Assembly (NCBI GenBank): GCA_019136395.1
Contig: JAGVUH010000324.1
Coordinates: 1-20,301 of the forward strand
Direction: 5' to 3'
Source of the DNA: Gammaproteobacteria bacterium
GTDB taxonomy: Bacteria > Pseudomonadota > Gammaproteobacteria > Chromatiales > Chromatiaceae
DNA length: 20,301 nt
Below are positions 6,250-13,700 of this stretch, piece by piece. Each line of letters opens with the position of its first letter. The stretch's first letter is position 1. The notes beneath the pieces are model-generated. The model was not told where the DNA came from. It was given only the letters and a program-made list of their open reading frames with translations, and ran no database searches. A program made the translations under genes and the position numbers.

Positions 6250-7824
6250 TCAGGCCCGCACGACCTGGATAGCCCGCCCTTGTGGACTCCTGACCTCCTG
6301 ACTGAGGGCGCGCGCGGCGATGGGCGGCTGGCCGGCGCGGCGATCGAAGATCACCAGCCAGCCGCTATCCAGTCCCAGGCCGGCCAGATAGCCGTCCAGT
6401 TGCTCCAGCCCCTCGGCCAAAGGGTCTGGCTCGCCATCACGCCATACCTTCAGTTCCATCCCCAGGGTCAGGGCGCCATAGCGCAGGCACAGGTCCATGC
6501 GGCCGGCGCCGATGGCATATTCCCGCTCCAGGGTGCCCGCGCCATTCACCACCCGGTGGAGAAAGGCCATCAGCACCAGGTGGGGGGCGATCTCGTGATA
6601 GGGGGCGCTGCCCAGCAGCGGCTGGCCGTGGCGGCGCCAGAAGGCCAGAAAGGCGTCCAGCAAGCGTGAGGGATTGAGCGTGCCGTCGGCGTTCAGCCAG
6701 GTGGGGCTGATATGGGGCAGGGAATCCTGCGGCCCGCTGGCCAGGGCCCGGGGCAGGACCTCGCGGTAAATGGGGTTGGCGACCACCAGGCCACCGGCGC
6801 CATCGCGGCGCAACAGCCCCAGGTCCACCAGGTAATCCCGGTCATCGTCCGCGACCGCCTCGGGCAGGGTGCCTGCCAGCATGGGCTCGATGACGCGCCG
6901 CACCCGCTCTTCACCGAGCTTGTGGGCCAGTTGGTCGAGATGGGTGACGCGGTTGGCGATCAGGTCTTCCTTGGCCTGGTCAATCAGTTCGACGGTAATC
7001 GGCCGGGAACGGTCAAGGCCTGCCGGAAGCTCGAAACAGGCCCGGTAGGCCAGGGCATTGACCAGCCAGGGCTGGCCCAGGGTCAGCTCCCACACCCGCT
7101 CCAGGGCCTCCGGGGTGAAGGTCTGCCCGGTCGCGGTGGTATGTGCCAGCAGCAGGGTCCGGGTTTCCAGGGCAGTGAAATCGCCCAGGCGTAGGGATTT
7201 GGCCTTGATATTGAACGCGCTACCGCCAGTGATCACCGCTGCTTCGGCGCGGGAATGAATCCGATAATCTTGCAAGTCGCGCACCCCACACAGCACTACC
7301 GTCTGCGGAAAATGCCCCGGGCGTTGGGGATAGCCGGCGCGCAATTGGCGCAACAGGGAGATGAGGGTGTCGCCGATCAGCGCATCCACTTCGTCGAGCA
7401 ACAGCACCAGGGGTTGGGGATCGGCGCCGGCCCAGCGCTCCAGCAGACCGGTCAGGGCGCCATTCGGCCCACGGCGGTTCCAGACCTCATCGGTCCAGGC
7501 CGGCAGCCGGTGGTCGTCCAGATAGAGCCGGGCGCTGGCTTCGATCGCGCCACAGATGGCGCGCATCCCCAGGCCGACGTCTTCACGCGCCGTCTGCGCG
7601 GTTTCCAGATTGACATAGGCGGCCCGATAGCGACCCTCGGCGTTGAGCCGTGCCATCAGGGCCAGCAGGCAACTGGTCTTGCCCGTCTGGCGGGGGGCAT
7701 GGAGCAGGAAGTATTTTTTTTGCTCAATCAGCCCCAGCACATCCCCCAGGTCCCAACGCTCCAGGGGCGGCAGGCAGTAATGATCACCGGGCCGGACCGG
7801 GCCTTCGGTATTGAAAAAGGGCAT
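6250..7824 (-). CDS. AAA-like ATPase with C-terminal PD-(D/E)XK nuclease-like domain
   Basis: 524 residues from ATG 7824, which has GGGAGG six bases upstream; the longer frame to 7875 lacks such a site. N-terminal ATPase: Walker A APRQTGKT (residues 43-50), Walker B VLLLDEVDAL with D144 E145. A helical middle follows (LGQPWLVNALAYRACFEL; YLVDLGLLRR), as in the AAA_35-like ATPases. The C-terminal domain has GRMDLCLRYG (D444), then MELKVWR (E457, K459), then EQLDGY: the D-E-x-K and QxxxY pattern of PD-(D/E)XK folds. Such ATPase-nuclease proteins are widespread, often multicopy, and their role is not settled. It stands alone, convergent with a broken PAS gene and beside repeats. The catalytic residues of both domains appear intact. 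No membrane segment is seen. Confidence 0.85.
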   Translation of the reverse strand: MPFFNTEGPVRPGDHYCLPPLERWDLGDVLGLIEQKKYFLLHAPRQTGKTSCLLALMARLNAEGRYRAAYVNLETAQTAREDVGLGMRAICGAIEASARLYLDDHRLPAWTDEVWNRRGPNGALTGLLERWAGADPQPLVLLLDEVDALIGDTLISLLRQLRAGYPQRPGHFPQTVVLCGVRDLQDYRIHSRAEAAVITGGSAFNIKAKSLRLGDFTALETRTLLLAHTTATGQTFTPEALERVWELTLGQPWLVNALAYRACFELPAGLDRSRPITVELIDQAKEDLIANRVTHLDQLAHKLGEERVRRVIEPMLAGTLPEAVADDDRDYLVDLGLLRRDGAGGLVVANPIYREVLPRALASGPQDSLPHISPTWLNADGTLNPSRLLDAFLAFWRRHGQPLLGSAPYHEIAPHLVLMAFLHRVVNGAGTLEREYAIGAGRMDLCLRYGALTLGMELKVWRDGEPDPLAEGLEQLDGYLAGLGLDSGWLVIFDRRAGQPPIAARALSQEVRSPQGRAIQVVRA

Positions 7825-7830
7825 GGGGCA

Positions 7831-7836
7831 CCTCCC
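7831..7836 (-). promoter_or_regulatory. Ribosome binding site fixing the ATPase start
   Basis: GGGAGG on the minus strand lies six bases before ATG 7824. This places the start at MPFFNTEGPV rather than at the upstream in-frame codon at 7875. Confidence 0.8.
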
Positions 7837-7944
7837 GAAAGGGCGCATTTCGCCGCTGGCCCGGCAGCTTAGCATAGGGGGCGTGCTCTGGCGGGCAGAG
7901 GCAGCTTCCCGTTGGCGGGCTGACCTTAGCGGTCGGGGGCCGCC

Positions 7945-7963
7945 GGTAATATTCGGTAAGGTT
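7945..7963 (-). repeat. 19-bp dispersed repeat, copy near the HicB remnant (3' side)
   Basis: On the minus strand it reads AACCTTACCGAATATTACC, one base different from the 5056-5074 copy. A same-orientation copy lies at 8239-8257; between them is the HicB remnant. When translated in the minus frame both give PY(K/R)ILP, so the frame reading through them is an artefact of the repeat. Confidence 0.75.
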
Positions 7964-8044
7964 GCGATGGCCGGCGTTGGTCTAGCAACCGCTGGTAACT
8001 GATACGATGATCACACCTCCGGCCTTGGGGGCGATTGGCTTGAG

Positions 8045-8207
8045 TCGCCTCAGCCAGCACCCACCCGGCCCATTGGTTCAGGCTGATGCCGTTCGCCTGG
8101 GCGGCCACCAGTGCGGCGCCATGCACCTCGGGGGGGATGCGCAGCATCAATTTGCCACTCGCCGGTTTCGTGGGCTTACGGCCACTGGCGGCGCACTCCT
8201 GTAGGTA
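8045..8207 (-). pseudogene. HicB-family antitoxin remnant (C-terminal half)
   Basis: The minus-strand frame contains YLQECAASGRKPTKPASGKL followed by MLRIPPEVHGAALVAAQANG and ISLNQWAGWVLAEA. This matches the end of HicB antitoxins, where a partial RNase-H-like domain ends in ...PxSGK and an Arc/ribbon-helix-helix-like DNA-binding tail (LR(I/V)PPE-H...G-SLNQWV) follows. The N-terminal half of HicB is absent: upstream residues come from the 19-bp repeat at 8239-8257. No HicA toxin frame is present nearby. It is therefore called a decayed gene, though the open frame runs 8321-7926 and a short DNA-binding product cannot be excluded. Confidence 0.65.
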
Positions 8208-8238
8208 GACAGATCCCCGCGAAGCGGCCGATAGCCGC

Positions 8239-8257
8239 GGTAATATTTTGTAAGGTT
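8239..8257 (-). repeat. 19-bp dispersed repeat, copy at 5' side of the HicB remnant
   Basis: On the minus strand it reads AACCTTACAAAATATTACC. It has the same orientation as the copy at 7945-7963 and is followed in both by ACCG(C/G)(G)GC-like bases. It marks the point where HicB similarity begins to fail. Confidence 0.75.
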
Positions 8258-8378
8258 CCCCCCGCCCCCGCTCGGCTAGCATCAGGCCACGTCGCCCCTG
8301 GTTTGCCCTGATGACCCGCATGCATCAGCGTCTCCATGGAACTGACTTACGCCTAACCGCCCGATCAACTGAGGTTTA

Positions 8379-9269
8379 ATGACCATGGTCCCGAACCCAA
8401 GATGTTTGACGCTGATCATCCCCTTGATCCTGCTGCTGGGTTGCGCGGATGCCAGCCAGGATGGCGCGTCGCTGCCGGTGTGCTCCAACCGCAGCCTGCA
8501 GGGGACCTATCTGTACCAAATCATTGGTCGGGATGCCGTGCCGGAGGGCCAAGTCACGGCCGGTCCCTATGCCGAGGCCGGCATGGACCTGTACGACGGC
8601 AACGGCCAGGTCACCACCACCTACTCCAGTTCACGGGAACAAGGCACCCAAATCATTGGCCATTACGACATCCAGGCGGATTGTTCAGGACAAATCGTCT
8701 ATCCGGGGACGGAGGGCCCCCTGAGACGCTACCAGGTCTATATCGATCCCGCCGGGAGCCGGTTGACCTTCATCGATGTCACCGACACCAGTCGTGGCTA
8801 CCTCCTGGGCGGGGAAAAGCTTCGGGTTGCCGCGCAAACCGCCCCCTTGGCCAACTGCTCCACCCAGACCTTGTCGGGCACCTTCACCTATAGCGTGGAG
8901 GGCGCGGTCACCACGGAGCAGGGCTTGAAGCTGTTTCGGGAGGCGGGCATGGAGTCCTACGATGGCGCCGGTAACATCGCCAATCGTTACACCGACAATC
9001 AGGGCGTGACCGCGACCATCGCGGGCCAGTATGTCATCCGGCCCAACTGTCAGGGCACGGCGACCTATGCCAGTGGTGGCCGGTATGAGCTTTACGTCGA
9101 TCCCCTGGGGCAGTGGTTCGCGTTCATCGACCTGACGGCCGGAGCGCAACGCGGGGGGAAGAATCATCTGATTTCCCGCCAGAGACTCGTGGAGGGGGCT
9201 CAGGTTGTTCCCGTCGATACCTTCAACTTTACCGGGCAGCGTACCGGGGGGACCTCGGCCCCGCGGTGA
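8379..9269 (+). CDS. Putative lipoprotein with two tandem domains
   Basis: 296 residues. The N-terminus MTMVPNPRCLTLIIPLILLL is followed by GC: a lipoprotein signal with lipobox LLGC (Cys22). GAGG lies four bases before ATG 8379; ATG 8385 is the alternative. The mature part is two related domains of about 115 residues. Shared landmarks are CSNRSLQGTYLY / CSTQTLSGTFTY, EAGMDLYDGNGQV / EAGMESYDGAGNI, GHYDIQADCSG / GQYVIRPNCQG, and YVDPLGQWFAFID matching YIDPAGSRLTFID. Each domain has two cysteines, at the start and at (D/N)C, that could pair. The predicted fold is beta-rich. I do not recognise the family. The last 20 codons and following 46 bases are duplicated at 2257-2359. The likely location is the inner face of the outer membrane. 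Confidence 0.8.
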   Translation: MTMVPNPRCLTLIIPLILLLGCADASQDGASLPVCSNRSLQGTYLYQIIGRDAVPEGQVTAGPYAEAGMDLYDGNGQVTTTYSSSREQGTQIIGHYDIQADCSGQIVYPGTEGPLRRYQVYIDPAGSRLTFIDVTDTSRGYLLGGEKLRVAAQTAPLANCSTQTLSGTFTYSVEGAVTTEQGLKLFREAGMESYDGAGNIANRYTDNQGVTATIAGQYVIRPNCQGTATYASGGRYELYVDPLGQWFAFIDLTAGAQRGGKNHLISRQRLVEGAQVVPVDTFNFTGQRTGGTSAPR

Positions 9270-9315
9270 AACGCGGGCGTGATAGTTTCAGGGCGACGCT
9301 TTTGTGCCCGTGAAG
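9213..9315 (+). repeat. 103-bp repeat, copy B
   Basis: Covers the last codons of the lipoprotein gene, its stop, a hairpin (stem CCCGCG/CGCGGG at 9260-9265 and 9272-9277) and 46 further bases. Bases 9253-9315 are identical to 2297-2359. The hairpin has no following T-run, so it is not a textbook terminator. Because the gene is intact here, this copy is probably the source or the original context. Confidence 0.9.
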
Positions 9316-9347
9316 GGGTAAGGGCGCGGTCCGGGCAGCCAGATGCG

Positions 9348-9393
9348 AAACTTGCCAAATATTACCTTCATCAAATCTCTTGCCTCCGTCTCA
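9348..9393 (+). repeat. Dispersed repeat block 1, second copy
   Basis: Bases 9355-9393 are identical to 5063-5101. The left edge AAACTTGCCAAATATTACC is a variant of the 19-bp repeat. It ends at GTCTCA, where the second locus departs from the first. Confidence 0.85.
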
Positions 9394-9429
9394 CCTCCTT
9401 CCCCTCGATTCGTCACGGCGCGAAACGAA

Positions 9430-9602
9430 GCCATTTTGCGCGGGGGACGAAAAGGGCCATTTTGCGAAACAACCCCCCCCGGGGCCGCGCCCCGCCCCTG
9501 CAGGCGCAGAAGCTCGTTCAGCTACGTCCTGGAACCGGCACCGGTGGCCGAAGTTTCTTAGGAAAGCCATTTTGCGCGGGGCGCGAGAAAGGCCATTTTG
9601 CG
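9430..9602 (+). repeat. Four GCCATTTTGCG motifs in two 26-bp-spaced pairs
   Basis: GCCATTTTGCG starts at 9430, 9456, 9566 and 9592; a shortened GCCATTT follows at 9610. Within each pair the starts are exactly 26 bases apart, and each pair sits in a segment of about 45 bases (about 9423-9472 and 9559-9608) that is itself repeated. These are dispersed non-coding repeats rather than a CRISPR array. Confidence 0.8.
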
Positions 9603-9623
9603 AAACAAAGCCATTTCACCGCC

Positions 9624-9664
9624 GGCAAAAATTGCCGTTCTGAGTGGAATCATTGCCGCGCGGA
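9624..9664 (+). repeat. Dispersed repeat block 3, second copy
   Basis: Matches 5218-5258 with a few substitutions and the same orientation. Here it lies inside the segment that separates blocks 1 and 2, so the order differs from the first locus. Confidence 0.75.
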
Positions 9665-9833
9665 TATTCCACGGCAGGGCCCAACTCACTACCCTTCGCC
9701 GTCGTTGGCTGGCAGGACCGCCGCGCTGCCCTAGCAGCCCGCGCAGCGCTTCCAGCTTCAAATTCACACTGTTGGGCCGCGCCATGGCTTGTCTCGCCAA
9801 CCTGGGCAAGTCGCAGCCGGCCTGGTCTCCTCC

Positions 9834-9882
9834 CTCTTGTTCGGCCCACGACGAGGTACCCGTGCTGTCTGGCGCTAGCGAC
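9834..9882 (+). repeat. Dispersed repeat block 2, second copy
   Basis: Bases 9846-9882 are identical to 5114-5150. It is preceded by GTCTC (9825-9829), the same pentamer that ends block 1 at 9388-9392. It ends at GCTAGCGAC, after which the two loci differ completely; here a kinase remnant follows. Confidence 0.85.
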
Positions 9883-10189
9883 TTCCGCGCTCATCATGCC
9901 CCGCTCACCTCCACCGCAACCGAGGCTGAGTGGGCACCGTTCAATCCACGGCACTTGGTGTCCCGTCTCCATGAGGAGCAACTCCCCGTCGCCCAGGCCA
10001 AAGGCATCGACTTTTGCCTCGATCACCCCTTGAAGCCACTGGGTTGGCTGATGGGCCAGTCTGGGCCGCTGCGCCCAATGGGTGGCAGGCATGGGCGGTA
10101 AGTTGAGGGGGGACAGCCATCCAGGTCTGGGTAGCTATTTCTGGGTGGAAATCCCTTACCGGCCCCTCGATCGAGGAGAGGTTGAAACG
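9883..10189 (+). pseudogene. Collapsed hybrid histidine kinase (linker and ATPase tail fused by a deletion)
   Basis: In one frame, 9907-10058 reads TATEAEWAPFNPRHLVSRLH then EEQLPVAQAKGIDFCLDHPL and KPLGWLMG. This resembles the stretch before the ATPase N-box of hybrid kinases. From about 10064 a different frame reads GRCAQWVAGMGGKLRGDSHP then GLGSYFWVEIPYRP, the end of an ATPase domain (MGG...S.PG.GS.FW). The roughly 100 residues between them (N, G1 and G2 boxes) are missing, and the two parts are out of frame. The H-box is also absent, and the left part starts at the end of repeat block 2. The tail leads in frame into the receiver domain that follows. This is a gene remnant. An alternative, that the tail came from the kinase at 2151-4346 by an inversion, is given under findings. 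Confidence 0.65.
10173..10181 (+). promoter_or_regulatory. Ribosome binding site for a free-standing receiver protein
   Basis: GAGGAGAGG lies eight bases before ATG 10190. It supports separate translation of the receiver although the open frame extends further back into the kinase tail. Confidence 0.65.
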
Positions 10190-10630
10190 ATGACGCGTGA
10201 CGTGGCGGTGGAGACCAGTCTGGCGGGTTTGCATGTCCTGGTGGTGGATGACAACGACATCAACCTGGCCGTCGCCGAGCACTTACTGGGCGAGGAAGGG
10301 GCCCGGGTGACGCGGGCCAGTGATGGTCAGGAAGCCGTGAACCATCTCCGGGAGCGACCCGACGGCTATGATGTCGTGCTGATGGATATCCGCATGCCGG
10401 TCATGGATGGGCTCACCGCCAGCCGTCTCATCCGGCGTACCCTGGGCCTGACCGCGCTGCCCATCATCGCCCTGACCGCGGAAGACCCGCTGCGGCTGGA
10501 CATGGAAGCCGAACGGGCGGGGATCGATGCCATCCTGGAGAAACCCTTGTCGATCAGTCGCCTCACCGCCTTTCTGACCGAGGTACGTCCGCTCAAGGCC
10601 CGCAGCGGACCCACCTCACCCCTGGAGTGA
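10190..10630 (+). CDS. Receiver-domain response regulator, probably detached from a hybrid kinase
   Basis: 146 residues from ATG 10190: SLAGLHVLVVDDNDIN holds the acidic pair, VVLMDIRMPVMDG the phosphoacceptor Asp, ALTAED the Thr switch, and EKPLS the conserved Lys. It is a complete receiver with no output domain. The open frame extends upstream to about 10052, carrying the ATPase tail of a lost kinase. A strong ribosome site at 10173-10181 suggests translation from 10190, so the receiver may act as a free phosphate acceptor or relay protein. The large PAS-kinase-receiver-AraC gene starts 128 bases downstream on the same strand and is a plausible partner. Whether it is expressed cannot be seen. 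Confidence 0.8.
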   Translation: MTRDVAVETSLAGLHVLVVDDNDINLAVAEHLLGEEGARVTRASDGQEAVNHLRERPDGYDVVLMDIRMPVMDGLTASRLIRRTLGLTALPIIALTAEDPLRLDMEAERAGIDAILEKPLSISRLTAFLTEVRPLKARSGPTSPLE

Positions 10631-10656
10631 TCGCGCCCCCCTCGCTGACACCCTCT

Positions 10657-10691
10657 CCCCCTGGCCGCGCCTGTCCGGGCGCGGGTAGGGG
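10657..10691 (+). terminator. GC-rich hairpin after the receiver gene
   Basis: CCCC, CGCGCC (10666-10671), a six-base loop, GGCGCG (10678-10683), then GGGG further out form a stable hairpin between the receiver gene and the next gene. No long T-run follows, so it may be only a weak or factor-assisted terminator. Confidence 0.35.
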
Positions 10692-10758
10692 TTGTGCTAG
10701 GCTTCCGGCCAACCACACCCTCCGGTGAACCGTTAAGCGGTCAAGGAGCTAACCAAGC

Positions 10759-13700
10759 ATGACGATGGGTGACGAGGCCCCCGTGATGCCCTGTCCCAAT
10801 GAAGAACGCCTGCGCCTGGCCTTGGAAGGGGCGCAACTGGGTCTCTGGGATGGCAATCACCCCTCGGGGGAGATCTACTGGAACGACCAGAGTTATCGCC
10901 AGTTCGGTCTGCCGATCGGGGAGGCCATGACCTACGCCCGTTTCCTGGCGCTGCTGGCGCCCGAGGACCAGGCGCGGGTGGAGCAGGCCTGGCGCCGGGC
11001 CGCCGATGGCCGGGAAGACTACCGGGTGGACTTTCCCATCACCTGGCCCGATGGCTCACGCCATTGGATCCGCGCCGTGGGCCGGGTCTATTGCGGTCCG
11101 GACGGTCAGCCCGTCCGGGTGAGCGGCATTCATATCGATATCACCGCGCAGAAGGCGGCCGAGCAAGAGATCCAGGACCTCAACGCCGGACTGGCGGAAC
11201 GGATCAAGGCCCGCACCGCCGAACTGGAGGCGGAGATCGCCACCCGCCAGCGTCTTGCGGAAGAGCTGCGCCTCTTCAAGGCGGTCGTCGAGGTCTCCAA
11301 AGAGGCCATCGCCATCAGCCGGCCCGACGGTCAGCTTCACTACATCAACCCGGCCCACGAAAGGCTCTTCGGCTTCACCCTCGCCGAGGCCCGCGCGCGC
11401 AACTACCGCGACTACTATCCACCCGAGTCCCTCGCCGTCCTGGAGGAAGAGGTGGTGCCGCGGCTGGCGCGGGGTGAAAGCTGGGCGGGGGAACTGGAGG
11501 TCCAGGATCGCTGGGGCCGGCGCTTCCCCCTGTGGGAGCGCGCGGGATCGCTGCGCCAGAGCGATGGCACCCTGGAGTACGCCTTTGGCTTCATGCATGA
11601 GATCAGCGAACGCAAGGCGACCGAAAGGGCCTTGGTGCGCAAGGAGGCGGAGCTGCGCAAGCTGATCGATGGTTTGCCGATCGGCGTCATCATCGCCGGC
11701 TTACCCGGCGATGACCAGATTCACTACCTCAACGCTCAGATCACTCGCACCTTTGGCTATACCCTGGAAGATGTGCCGACCACGGAAGACTGGTTCGTCA
11801 AGGCCTATCCCGATGCGGACTACCGGCGCCAGGTGCGGGACATCTGGAATCAGGCCCTCCGCCGATCAGCCGAACGGCAAGGCATCATAGGGACCCACGA
11901 ATACCGCATCCGCTGCAAGGATGGTCAGAGCCGCGCCACCCTGATCAATGCCGTGGTCCTGGAGGGCCGCCTCGTTGGCACCCTGGTGGATCTCAGCGCC
12001 TACCGTCAACTGGAGGAGCGGGTACGCCGCAGCGAGGAGCGTTTTCGGCTGATCGCTGAGCATTCCCGGGACAACATCTGGACCATGAACCTGGCGGGCG
12101 AATTCACCTACATCAGCCCCTCCCTGGAGTCGATGCTGGGCTATACGCCCGAGGAATACCAGTCATTGCCTCTCGGCAGCACCTTCAGCCCCGAATCCCA
12201 GGCCCGCGTCCAGGAAGCGCTGGATGCGGCACGCGCCCGGGTTGCGGCCGGGCTCCCCGTGGCGTTTGAGGCCGAGCTAAAACAACGGGGCAAAGACGGG
12301 TCTTTCCACTGGTCACATGAGATCGCCGTGGCGATGTATGACCGTGACGGTCATTTCGTCGAGTTCATGGGTATCTCCCGCGACATCACCCTGCGCAAGC
12401 AGCAAGAGGCAGCGCTGCGGCAGGCCCGGGATGCCGCCGAGGTCGCCAATGCCGCCAAGAGCCGCTTCCTGGCCACCATCACCCACGAACTGCGCACCCC
12501 CCTGCACGCCATCCTCGGCTTTACCCAGGTCCTGGCCGGGCTGGAGGAGGCCCCCGGGTCGGCAAAGCTGCCCAACGCGAAAGAGGCCCAGCGCCGCCGG
12601 GATCTGCTGGCGGGTATCGAGCGCAACGGTCGCCATCTGTTGGCCCTGGTCAACGACCTGCTTGACCTGAGTCGACTGGAGAGCGGGCATCTCGCGCTGC
12701 GTGCCCGCCCCACGGGCCTGCGTCGGCTGCTGGAAAACTGCCTGGCGGACTTCGCGACCCTGGCGGCGGAGCGGGGTTTGGGGCTCTACCTCAAATTCCA
12801 CCCCAAGCTGCCAGCCCGCCTGCTCATCGACCGGTTGCGGTTGCGCCAGATCCTGGCCAATCTGCTCGGCAACGCGCTTACCTACACCTCGCGGGGCGAG
12901 GTCACGCTGATGGCGGAGGCCGCCCCTAGCGCCACCGGTCCCGGGGCGGTAGCCCTCAGCCTCAGCGTGACGGACACGGGCCCGGGGATCGCGCCGGCCG
13001 ACCATGACCGCCTCTTCAGTCTCTTTGGCCGGGGGGAGGACGGGCTGAAAGCCGGCAAGTCCAAGGGTACCGGCCTGGGCCTGGTCATCTGTCGCCAACT
13101 GGCCACGCTGATGGGGGGTGAAATCCGCCTGGACAGCGTGCCGGGCCAGGGTAGTCGTTTCACCCTCTGGCTCCCCGCCGTACCGCTGGCCATCGCGGGC
13201 AAGGGCAAGGGCCAGGCAGGGAAGACGAAAGGCGGCGTCCGCTTGCCCGGGGTCGGGGCCGAAGATGAGCTGTCGACTACCGTCAGGGCGGAAACGATCC
13301 CCGTCCCTTCGCCATCCTCCCCGTCGGCCGCCCCCGCCTTATCGACACCTTCATCCCCGACCCCGTCCTTGGCCCCATCCACCTCTCCGGTCCCGCCCCC
13401 GTCTACGGCCCTTGGACCATCCTTGCCGCGCACTCGCGGACCTGATCGAGTTCCGTTGACCCTGCTGGTCATCGACGACGAGCCAGATAATCTGCACCTC
13501 GCCGCCGAGATCCTCCGGGATCAGGGCCTGGAACTGGTCAGCGCACCCGACGGCGCCACGGGCCTGCGGCTCGCCGCCACCCTGCGGCCAGACCTGATCC
13601 TGCTCGACATCCGCATGCCGGGTCTGGACGGCTTTCAGGTCTGCGAGCGCCTCAAGACTGACCCGGCGACCCGCTCGATCCCGGTGATCTTCCTCTCCGC

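Larger units (their letters stand above)
9316..9882. other. Repeat mosaic without genes
   Basis: About 570 bases with no convincing gene. Repeat block 1 (9348-9393) is followed by a segment starting at about 9393 that carries four GCCATTTTGCG motifs and block 3 (9624-9664), then block 2 (9834-9882). Short frames such as 9279-9734 read through repeats in arbitrary frames and are not called. Confidence 0.75.

Noticed and set aside
7926..8321. A complete 131-residue gene containing the HicB-like region
   Set aside because: Both ends of the frame are formed by the 19-bp repeat (PYKILP and PYRILP), so only the central part is genuine antitoxin sequence.
9253..9315. Integron attC-like site at the end of the lipoprotein gene
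   Set aside because: No GTTRRRY/RYYYAAC core sites were found in either copy and no integrase is present.
9430..9602. Possible CRISPR array from the GCCATTTTGCG repeats
   Set aside because: The repeat is only 11 bases, spacing is not uniform across the array, the spacers are themselves similar, and no cas genes are present.
9279..9734. Open frames through the repeat mosaic (three frames)
   Set aside because: They translate repeats in all frames with no ribosome site or conserved protein; repeat copies differ in frame.
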